Shown in pieces: positions 13,458-17,876 of a stretch of 17,876 nucleotides of DNA. This DNA comes from Halobacillus naozhouensis (GTDB lineage: Bacteria > Bacillota > Bacilli > Bacillales > Halobacillaceae). Each line of letters opens with the position of its first letter. The first letter of the stretch is position 1. The stretch spans positions 1 to 17,876 of the forward strand of contig NZ_CP121672.1 in assembly GCF_029714185.1 (NCBI RefSeq), written 5' to 3'. The position numbers were made by a program, and so were the translations under genes. The notes under the pieces were generated by a model that saw nothing but the letters and a program-made list of their open reading frames with translations, did no database searches and was not told where the DNA came from.

Positions 13458-13485
13458 CCCCGCGCTATAATAGCCGGGGTTTTCC
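13458..13485 (+). terminator. Terminator of the mobilisation/VirD4 operon
   Basis: CCCCG (13458-13462) pairs with CGGGG (13475-13479) and, past one bulged base, GCTA with TAGC around loop TAA. The stem is followed by TTTTCCTT. Confidence 0.8.
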
Positions 13486-13507
13486 TTATGTATTGGATTA
13501 ATAAATT

Positions 13508-13533
13508 AAAAACCTCGCCCTACTCACGGTTTG
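13508..13533 (+). repeat. Dispersed repeat R3
   Basis: All 26 bp identical to R2 (1627-1652), same orientation, 11.9 kb away. Confidence 0.8.
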
Positions 13534-13590
13534 AACTAAAAATTTATATAAGCCGAAAACGAAACACCTTGATATGCCTGGAGTGAACAG

Positions 13591-13616
13591 AAAAACCCAC
13601 CTCGCCTCACGCTTTT
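13591..13616 (+). repeat. Dispersed repeat R4 (divergent)
   Basis: Core CCCACCTCGCCTCACGC. The most diverged copy; directly adjoins R5. Confidence 0.6.
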
Positions 13617-13642
13617 AAAAACCCCACTCGACTCACGGTTTT
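13617..13642 (+). repeat. Dispersed repeat R5
   Basis: Core CCCCACTCGACTCACGG. Closest to R1; tandem with R4 at a 26-bp period. Confidence 0.7.
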
Positions 13643-13664
13643 GAAAGTAAGGGGGGTAACATTA

Positions 13665-13698
13665 AAAAGGCCTGGAGGATCTACCCTCTAGGCCTTTT
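13665..13698. terminator. Bidirectional terminator
   Basis: AAAAGGCCTGGAGG (13665-13678) pairs with CCTCTAGGCCTTTT (13685-13698), 14 pairs with one wobble, A/T runs on both sides. It serves the recombinase gene on the minus strand and backs up the transfer operon on the plus strand. Confidence 0.85.
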
Positions 13699-13712
13699 AT
13701 TAAGTATCTATC

Positions 13713-14276
13713 TTATATACTGAAATTCTCTAATGATTTTTCTATCATTTCATCATTTATTCCAATGTATCTTAATGTAATGCTTGGTGCTGAATGTCCA
13801 AACAATTCCTGGAGCATAGCAACGTCTTTATAATTCTGATAATAATGATAACCAAACGTTTTTCTTAATGAGTGAGTGCCTATTTCATCTAAATCCAACT
13901 CTTTAGCAGCCTTATTTAAAATGCGGTAAGCTTGGACCCTTGTTATATGGCCGTTATTCTTTCCGGTCCTTTTCCTGGAAGCAAACAGCCAATCGTTATC
14001 ATCTAATTTTGTTCTGTCTACATATTCTTCAATAACTTCTCTGATATGCAACGATAAAGGAACCCGCTTATTTTTCTCTGACTTTTCATCCTTAAAAATA
14101 ATAGCCTTCTTCCGGTAAACGTCACTTACTTTTAATTTTACTAGGTCACCGATCCGTAACCCGACATTAATTCCCATTTCAAAAAGGAAATAGTCTCGAT
14201 ATGATTTTAATTTTAAATGCTCTCTCATTTCTTCAATTTTTCCCCGGTCCCTAATTGGTTGAACAGTTTTACTCAT
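13713..14276 (-). CDS. Short tyrosine recombinase (187 aa)
   Basis: The catalytic set is complete: Arg41 in NVGLRIGDLVKLKV, a lysine near 70 in the beta turn (EKNKRVPL), His135 and Arg138 in THSLRKTFGYHYY, His161 in ELFGHSAPS and the nucleophile Tyr170 in TLRYIGI. At 187 residues it has only the catalytic domain, without most of the N-terminal core-binding domain of Xer/integrases (about 300 aa), so it is closer in size to FimB/FimE. On a plasmid it most likely resolves multimers. A perfect 11-6-11 palindrome 162 bp upstream is a candidate target. A promoter overlaps a degenerate second copy, hinting at autoregulation. There is no integrase-type cargo boundary nearby. Confidence 0.88.
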   Translation of the reverse strand: MSKTVQPIRDRGKIEEMREHLKLKSYRDYFLFEMGINVGLRIGDLVKLKVSDVYRKKAIIFKDEKSEKNKRVPLSLHIREVIEEYVDRTKLDDNDWLFASRKRTGKNNGHITRVQAYRILNKAAKELDLDEIGTHSLRKTFGYHYYQNYKDVAMLQELFGHSAPSITLRYIGINDEMIEKSLENFSI

Positions 14277-14319
14277 TTAATTTTGACCCCCACGTTTTAA
14301 ATTCATTTTGTTACATTCA

Positions 14320-14359
14320 ATGTACTTTTATTATACAATACGATACATTCACAAGACAA
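14320..14359 (-). promoter_or_regulatory. Recombinase promoter overlapping a degenerate palindrome
   Basis: Minus strand TTGTCT (14359-14354), an 18-base spacer, TATAAT (14335-14330). The same stretch is bounded by ATGTA (14320) and GATACAT (14342-14348), the outer bases of the perfect palindrome at 14438. TTTTGTTACAT at 14306-14316 is another near-match to one arm (10 of 11). Confidence 0.5.
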
Positions 14360-14437
14360 GGTTTTTTTATTATTCTTGTTATTCTTCTCAAACCCGCGCC
14401 ACTACTGGATTTGCGCTATTTCGCCCTATTTTCGCCT

Positions 14438-14465
14438 ATGTATCAAAAGATATGTTTTGATACAT
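14438..14465. repeat. Perfect 28-bp palindrome, candidate recombination core site
   Basis: Left arm ATGTATCAAAA (14438-14448), spacer GATATG (14449-14454), right arm TTTTGATACAT (14455-14465). The arms are exact 11-bp inverted repeats and the match stops precisely at their ends. An 11-6-11 layout is that of Xer/dif core sites. It lies between the recombinase and the next gene. An operator is the alternative reading. Confidence 0.6.
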
Positions 14466-14510
14466 TCACTTATTTTAAGAAGGAAAACTCCATAACTGAG
14501 AGAATTATAA

Positions 14511-14519
14511 TGTTATAAT
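14511..14519 (+). promoter_or_regulatory. Extended -10 promoter of the MerR/coiled-coil gene
   Basis: TGTTATAAT, a TGnTATAAT element 38 bases before the start codon; no good -35. A second TATAAT is at 14506-14511. The 28-bp palindrome ends 45 bp upstream. Confidence 0.4.
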
Positions 14520-14557
14520 CCTATGCGTTATAAAACCTAAGAAGGGAGCGGGGAATT

Positions 14558-15190
14558 ATGGACGAATTGCAAACGGAATATGAAAGAATGTACTCTCCGG
14601 GAGAAGTAGCGTTACACATAGAAATAGAAAGGCAAACCGTAACTAAGTATGCTCGACTGTTTGAAAATAACGGTTATAACTTCCATAAAGACGAAAAAGG
14701 GAATCGCCTGTATTCTGATACAAACGTTTTAATGTTTAAGGATCTTATCAATAAGCGGAATAAACCCGGCATGACTCTTGAAGCGGCCGCAAAGTCTTTA
14801 ACAGACATATATAAAAGCAAGTCTGTAACTGATACCGTTTCAAATGATTCTGACGAAAAAGCGAATTATGCTGCCATTATGGAAAAGCTGGAATCATTAG
14901 AGGAAAAATTCAATGAACAAAAGGAGTTTAATAAAAATTTAGTGCTGGAGCTGCAAGCAAGCGAAAAACGCACCAAAACCCTTATAAACAATAAAGTTGA
15001 ATCTATGCAGCAATCATTATCGGAACATGACCGCATAAGACAAGAGCAATTAGAAAAAGACTTAGAGCGTTATAGGCTGGCCGCTCCAGAAATAGAGGAA
15101 GAGGCAGCGGAAGAAGTAGCTGCTACAACCGAACAGCCGCCTAAAAAAGAAAAAAAGGGATGGATGGATAAATTATGGCCCTTTTCATAA
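14558..15190 (+). CDS. MerR-type HTH and coiled-coil plasmid protein (210 aa)
   Basis: Residues about 8-75 form a MerR-like HTH: MYSPGEVALHIEIERQTVTK, a wing NRLYSDTNV, then a helix. After a linker, residues about 105-175 are a long coiled coil (KLESLEEKFNEQKEF, QQSLSEHDRIRQEQLEKDLE). An acidic, Ala-rich stretch then leads to the terminal GWMDKLWPFS, an amphipathic aromatic tip. This plan is common on Bacillus plasmids (DUF3967-type) and parallels RacA, which binds DNA with a MerR HTH and anchors through its coiled coil. A role in plasmid segregation is therefore plausible; no ParA or ParM gene is visible in this window. GGGAGCGGGG precedes the start. Confidence 0.7.
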   Translation: MDELQTEYERMYSPGEVALHIEIERQTVTKYARLFENNGYNFHKDEKGNRLYSDTNVLMFKDLINKRNKPGMTLEAAAKSLTDIYKSKSVTDTVSNDSDEKANYAAIMEKLESLEEKFNEQKEFNKNLVLELQASEKRTKTLINNKVESMQQSLSEHDRIRQEQLEKDLERYRLAAPEIEEEAAEEVAATTEQPPKKEKKGWMDKLWPFS

Positions 15191-15211
15191 CAGCAGCCAT
15201 ACAAAAAAAGA

Positions 15212-15247
15212 AAAGCCCTCCAGTCATCGACTGAAGAGCCTTTCTTT
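15212..15247 (+). terminator. Terminator of the MerR/coiled-coil gene
   Basis: An imperfect stem from AAAGCCCTCCAGTC to GACTGAAGAGCCTTT around loop ATC, followed by CTTTCTC. It starts about 20 bases past the stop codon. A separate perfect hairpin AGAACG/CGTTCT lies at 15258-15272. Confidence 0.5.
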
Positions 15248-15325
15248 CTCGCCAATTAGAACGTTACGTTCTATCCTTATGCCTTATATAAGAAGGATAC
15301 CATCATTATAGCATATGAACCAAAT

Positions 15326-15346
15326 CCCCCGGCCTTGTTCCGGGGG
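15326..15346 (-). terminator. Terminator of the rep-linked minus-strand genes
   Basis: CCCCCGG (15326-15332) and CCGGGGG (15340-15346) form an exact 7-bp GC stem just past the stop of the 86-aa gene. The T-run after it is weak on both strands. Confidence 0.55.
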
Positions 15347-15349
15347 TGT

Positions 15350-15610
15350 TTAATGCAATTCGCTGTACATCCTTTTCTGTCGAGGTGAAAGTGCATCAAT
15401 ACCGATTTTTTCAGCTGTTCGTTCTATATCTTCTCTTTCTTGCTTCACTTGCTCATAATACAAATCTAGATCCTTTCGGCAAAGTTTTAAATGTTGGCCG
15501 GGGAAAAGCTCCGACTCCAGCCTATAAATTGTGTCTATTTCACTCCCCGGATTCCCTATTTTTTTAAAGCAATAATCGCAACTCGCACCTTTTGCATGAG
15601 TGACATTCAT
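15350..15610 (-). CDS. Unknown small protein with zinc-finger-like cysteines (86 aa)
   Basis: An N-terminal CDYC pair (residues 11-14) and a later LCRKDLD (Cys about 58) suggest a partial treble-clef or zinc-ribbon-like fold, a plan known from small plasmid and phage proteins. The fourth ligand is not obvious; histidines at about 5 or 54 could serve. The C-terminal half is a charged helix (YYEQVKQEREDIERTAEKIG). Clear ribosome site AAAAGGAG. Last of three small genes after rep. I do not recognise it. Confidence 0.65.
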   Translation of the reverse strand: MNVTHAKGASCDYCFKKIGNPGSEIDTIYRLESELFPGQHLKLCRKDLDLYYEQVKQEREDIERTAEKIGIDALSPRQKRMYSELH

Positions 15611-15625
15611 TTTAAGCAGCTCCTT

Positions 15626-16021
15626 TTATTCATCGTCTGGAATCTGGATAGAGAGCAAAACAGGCTCGAAAGTTGTTTCTGGATCCTTTTCTTTTGCTCC
15701 TAAATACATGTAAGTTGCCTTCAGATTTTCGTACCATACATCAAGACTGTTATATCCCTTTAAATCGGCTTTTGAACCTTCTGCTAACTTTATAAAAACA
15801 TCCCGGTAACTATACAAGCGGTCAATTACATGTTCTTCACTTAATCGGCAATAACGAATACAAGCCTCTAAATCTCCTTGATGTACAAGAGGCTCTAATT
15901 CTTCTAACTCCTTATCCCTTTCCATGCGCTCTTGCCATGTTAGCCTTTTTTCCTCTTTCCGCTCCCTGGCTTTAGATTGCAGCCCCTTCTCCATTTTGTT
16001 CAAGCGGGCATTCAAGCTCAT
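15626..16021 (-). CDS. Unknown rep-linked protein (131 aa)
   Basis: Highly charged basic N-terminal helix (KMEKGLQSKARERKEEKRLTWQERMERDKELEELE), then a helical domain with VHQGDLEACIRYCRLSEEHV and an aromatic stretch SLDVWYENLKATYMYLG. No signal peptide or membrane segment. AGGGGGG lies seven bases before the ATG. It sits between two other small genes in the same direction with gaps under 20 bp, so the three form one operon. No family is recalled; perhaps copy control or establishment. Confidence 0.65.
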   Translation of the reverse strand: MSLNARLNKMEKGLQSKARERKEEKRLTWQERMERDKELEELEPLVHQGDLEACIRYCRLSEEHVIDRLYSYRDVFIKLAEGSKADLKGYNSLDVWYENLKATYMYLGAKEKDPETTFEPVLLSIQIPDDE

Positions 16022-16034
16022 AAAATCCCCCCTG

Positions 16035-16274
16035 TTATTCCTCGTCCTGCTGCTGCTCCAACAATTCCTCTATTTTGTCCATTCTCTCGGAAAGGTCGCC
16101 CATTTCCATTGACTTCAAAGCGGTATTGGAAAGGGTTGCTATGGTTTTGGCCTTATCTATGGTCATTTCACCATCCTGGAGCAAGATATTTATAACCCGA
16201 TTAAGCATTCTCCTTACGTCCTGCGGCTTTTTAATCCGTATATTTTTAGAGAATTCGCTTTCGTTATCGGGCAT
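16035..16274 (-). CDS. Unknown small helical protein (79 aa)
   Basis: Entirely helical in appearance: KKPQDVRRMLNRVINILLQD, an EMTIDKAKTIATLSNTALK segment and an acidic end DKIEELLEQQQDEE. No membrane or metal motif. AAGGAG eight bases before the ATG gives a firm start. First gene of the three-gene set downstream of rep, with a candidate promoter at 16448-16477. I do not recognise the family; an HTH-like or adaptor role cannot be shown. Confidence 0.65.
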   Translation of the reverse strand: MPDNESEFSKNIRIKKPQDVRRMLNRVINILLQDGEMTIDKAKTIATLSNTALKSMEMGDLSERMDKIEELLEQQQDEE

Positions 16275-16447
16275 AATTTCAACTCCTTATTTTAAGTAAT
16301 GGCAAAAATGCTGTTATAGCACCTATTCCCGCGTTTGTAAGACAACAAAAACCGCGAAAAAACCCCGCTTATCGTTACAATATGTGTAGTGATCCCCCAC
16401 AGAATCTATATAAAAGCCCCTGTGTGCTGTTTTAGTGATCTCGGGTA

Positions 16448-16477
16448 GTTATACTCTCATAATACCTTTGCTGTTAA
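16448..16477 (-). promoter_or_regulatory. Putative promoter of the three-gene operon
   Basis: Minus strand TTAACA (16477-16472), an 18-base spacer, TATAAC (16453-16448). Both hexamers are one base from consensus. Confidence 0.45.
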
Positions 16478-16543
16478 ATGTGAGCCGTCCACGGCCTATT
16501 TATAAGAGTCAAAATGATTTACAGTACATACTCATTGCAAATC

Positions 16544-16571
16544 ACCCCCGTTCAAAAAACTTTACGGGGGT
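16544..16571 (-). terminator. Terminator of rep
   Basis: ACCCCCGT (16544-16551) and ACGGGGGT (16564-16571) form an exact 8-bp stem nine bases past the rep stop codon. The T-run on the minus strand is short (GATTTG). Confidence 0.6.
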
Positions 16572-16579
16572 AGATTCCC

Positions 16580-17695
16580 TTACAATGGATCCGGTCCAGC
16601 TGCTACAACGTCCCTTGCTGGTGTGCCGATTCTTCCGACTTTATCCCCTGCAATAACTTCACGGTCCTTGCTCTGGCCTTTAAGTTTATTAATTCTTTCC
16701 TCAAGCTGTCGTTTCTGTTCTGGAGACATACTTTCCCCTGATTCCTGCGGGCTTTCCTTACGTTCTTTAAACCATTCCGGGATAACCTCTTTACTATTGC
16801 CTTTCTCGTTACCTGAAGCGGCTGCTTCCTGCTTTGCTACTTTCTTATAAAGCTTAACGTTCTCCCTCATAACAGCATTAAAGCTTTTAATAGACTTCAG
16901 CCTTAATGAATAATCTAGAGCCTCTTTATAGACGGATAACGTAACATCACTGTCTGATTTGTGAATTAAATAATTTTTTTCAATATCTGAAAGAGTGATA
17001 TTCAATCTATCTATCCTGTTTTGATCTTGAATTTCTAAAAGCAAAAAGTCTTTCAAGTCATCCGGTAGAATATTAGATTTTAAAACTTCCTCTTGATGGA
17101 TTGATTTATATTCAGTCTCGTTAAAGTCAGTCTCTCTAAGTTCAGTATCATTACGGTACACTTTCTGGACTTCTAGCGGTACACTTTCTGGACTTCTAGC
17201 GGTACACTTTCTGGACTTCTCTACGGCCCCAACGGTTTGAGCGGTTATTTCTTGCTCTTTATCTGTTTCCTTTTGATCGGTTGCAGCAGCTTTTTCATCG
17301 TCGGATCCATCCTCCATTTTCTTGATTTTATAAACGTCTTCTTTCGTTACGTCTGGACGGAGTATATAAAGCCTGTCTGTCTTTCCCTGTCCTTGTTTCT
17401 TGTTTTCTAGTAATCCAGCATTAATTAATTCCTTTCTTACATTGGAAATAGTTGTTTTGCTCCCTATTTGTAAGATTCTCATAAGGTTTTCATTGGAATA
17501 GAGGAAGTAAATGCGCCCTGTTTCCTCTTCCACCCATCCATTTTCTAAACTTAAATCGGATCTATCCCTAAGAATAGCCCATGCTAACTTTGCGTTACTG
17601 GACATTCTTATATATTTTGGATTTGTCATAAATACTTTTGGCAGCTGAAAATGTCTTTCTCTGTAATCGTCATAAATTGTGTGATATTTACCCAT
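16580..17695 (-). CDS. RepA_N-family replication initiator (371 aa)
   Basis: The N-terminal domain (about 1-115) is characteristic: FQLPKVFMTNPKYIRMSSNA, KLAWAILRDRSDLSLENGWV, a YFLYSNENLMRIL helix, then KTTISNVRKELINAGLLENK, the winged-helix DNA-binding part, and GQGKTDRLYILRP. A charged variable middle (about 120-200) contains the DNA-level iterons. The C-terminal domain (about 205-295, PDDLKDFLLLEIQDQNRIDR, YKEALDYSLRLK) resembles the host-specific domain of the family. RepA_N plasmids replicate by the theta mode with the origin inside rep. Start by AAGGG about seven bases upstream. The leader has a terminator-like hairpin and an opposing promoter. Confidence 0.93.
   Translation of the reverse strand: MGKYHTIYDDYRERHFQLPKVFMTNPKYIRMSSNAKLAWAILRDRSDLSLENGWVEEETGRIYFLYSNENLMRILQIGSKTTISNVRKELINAGLLENKKQGQGKTDRLYILRPDVTKEDVYKIKKMEDGSDDEKAAATDQKETDKEQEITAQTVGAVEKSRKCTARSPESVPLEVQKVYRNDTELRETDFNETEYKSIHQEEVLKSNILPDDLKDFLLLEIQDQNRIDRLNITLSDIEKNYLIHKSDSDVTLSVYKEALDYSLRLKSIKSFNAVMRENVKLYKKVAKQEAAASGNEKGNSKEVIPEWFKERKESPQESGESMSPEQKRQLEERINKLKGQSKDREVIAGDKVGRIGTPARDVVAAGPDPL
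17154..17222. repeat. Three 23-bp iterons inside rep
   Basis: Unit CGGTACACTTTCTGGACTTC plus TAG occupies 17154-17176, 17177-17199 and 17200-17222; only the last two bases of the third differ. Because 23 is not a multiple of three, each copy is read in a different frame by rep (EKSRKCTA, RSPESVPL, EVQKVYRN). Position inside a RepA_N gene fits the Rep-binding site of the replication origin. Confidence 0.9.
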
Positions 17696-17728
17696 AATAT
17701 TTACCCTTCTTCCTCTGTAATTTTTGGA

Positions 17729-17806
17729 AAAAAGGCCCTTACCATTGTAAAAAGTCTACTGATTGCATATAATTATACTCACAGTTTATTAGGTAAAGGC
17801 CTTTTT
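17729..17806 (-). promoter_or_regulatory. Long terminator-like hairpin in the rep leader
   Basis: On the minus strand AAAAAGGCCTTTACC (17806-17792) pairs with GGTAAGGGCCTTTTT (17743-17729), 15 pairs with one wobble. The distal arm ends in six Ts, 34 bases before the rep start. The 48-base loop is long. A terminator ahead of rep is the hallmark of attenuation-type copy control. Confidence 0.5.
17745..17773 (+). promoter_or_regulatory. Antisense promoter in the rep leader
   Basis: TTGTAA (17745-17750), an exact 17-base spacer and TATAAT (17768-17773), pointing away from rep on the opposite strand. The predicted start is near 17780, inside the leader hairpin. Confidence 0.6.
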
Positions 17807-17835
17807 GCCCTGGCCTTCTTGCCTTTTAATTTTTG
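17780..17835 (+). ncRNA. Candidate antisense RNA controlling rep
   Basis: From the start near 17780 the transcript would cover the 5' arm of the rep leader hairpin and reach a small stem AAGGCC/GGCCTT (17796-17801 with 17812-17817), followed by CTTGCCTTTTAATTTTT. That gives an RNA of about 50-60 bases fully complementary to the rep leader. Antisense control of rep is known for several Gram-positive theta plasmids; here it is inferred from promoter and hairpin positions only. Confidence 0.4.
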
Positions 17836-17876
17836 GAAAAAGACCTTGTGAATGACATTCCGTAACTCTTGCCGGG

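Larger units (their letters stand above)
13376..13712. other. Gene-free region (337 bp): terminators and repeats
   Basis: Contains the terminator of the plus-strand transfer operon, three copies of the dispersed repeat (R3-R5), and a bidirectional terminator shared with the recombinase gene on the other strand. I see no gene and no promoter here. Confidence 0.7.
16275..16579. other. Gene-free region (305 bp) between rep and the small-gene operon
   Basis: Holds the rep terminator (16544-16571), a promoter for the downstream operon and a leader of about 165 bases. The leader has a bulged hairpin (CGCG...ACAAACGCG on the minus strand, about 16333-16356) and the repeated word TAGTGATC (16388 and 16433). 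I see no gene. Confidence 0.5.
17719..17841 (+). repeat. 14-bp direct repeats flanking the rep control hairpin
   Basis: AATTTTTGGAAAAA occurs at 17719-17732 and 17828-17841, bracketing the hairpin and the antisense promoter. Confidence 0.65.

Noticed and set aside
15070..15255. Minus-strand frame over the MerR/coiled-coil gene end
   Set aside because: It is the mirror of the Ala/Glu-rich coding strand and crosses that gene's terminator; no ribosome site.
17154..17222. CRISPR-like array from three identical repeats
   Set aside because: The 23-bp units are directly adjacent with no spacers and lie inside rep; iterons explain them.

Overview
The window looks like most or all of a compact conjugative plasmid from a low-GC Gram-positive host, probably Bacillaceae. 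The reasons are AT-rich DNA, strong AGGAGG-type ribosome binding sites on almost every gene, TTGnnn/TATAAT promoters, a RepA_N-type replication initiator, a MOBL-like relaxase and a Gram-positive type IV secretion system (T4SS) gene order resembling the staphylococcal trs cluster. There is no resistance, metabolic or insertion-sequence cargo. Replication genes at the right end and a small regulator at the left end suggest a circular molecule cut near its control region, but circularity cannot be proved from one window.

Layout. 1-1 kb: a small XRE regulator with a hairpin leader, a promoter-terminator unit that looks like an unannotated structured small RNA (about 526-672), and an excisionase-type HTH protein. 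1.0-1.7 kb: non-coding DNA with two 28-bp direct repeats, nested inverted repeats and two copies of a dispersed repeat. 1.7-7.56 kb (minus strand): the T4SS operon. In transcription order it encodes a tiny ribbon-helix-helix (RHH) protein, four membrane micro-proteins (55, 48, 30 and 69 aa), a VirB2/TrbC-like pilin, PrgI/VirB3, a TrsD-like protein, the VirB4 ATPase, a two-domain wall hydrolase (lysozyme-like plus M23), a VirB8-like protein and a final small membrane protein, ending at a terminator. 7.7-8.37 kb: a protein made of four tandem RHH units. 8.37-8.75 kb: a non-coding region rich in inverted repeats, the best oriT candidate. 8.75-13.4 kb (plus strand): RHH accessory protein, short relaxase, small membrane ORF, VirD4 coupling protein, VirB6-like channel protein and a second VirB8-like protein, then a terminator.

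13.4-13.7 kb carries three more copies of the dispersed repeat, so the transfer module is bracketed by like-oriented repeats. 13.7-14.5 kb: a short tyrosine recombinase with a perfect 11-6-11 palindrome upstream that has the geometry of a Xer-type core site. 14.56-15.19 kb: a MerR-HTH/coiled-coil protein of the sort found on Bacillus plasmids. 15.35-17.7 kb (minus strand): rep followed by three small unknown genes. The rep gene contains three 23-bp iterons, and its leader contains a long terminator-like hairpin and a good promoter pointing in the antisense direction.

Together, the relaxase and RHH proteins would nick at oriT, VirD4 would hand the DNA to the VirB3/B4/B6/B8 channel, and the hydrolase would open the wall. 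A repeated element, TAATCATCTAT, occurs at five sites: upstream of both transfer operons, inside the T4SS operon and at the start of the tandem-RHH gene. It probably ties the whole transfer region to one regulator. Strongest leads: the TAATCATCTAT regulon, the four-RHH protein, the 526-672 RNA, the recombinase palindrome, the frame-shifting iterons and the extreme over-representation of the 7-mer CCTGGAG.
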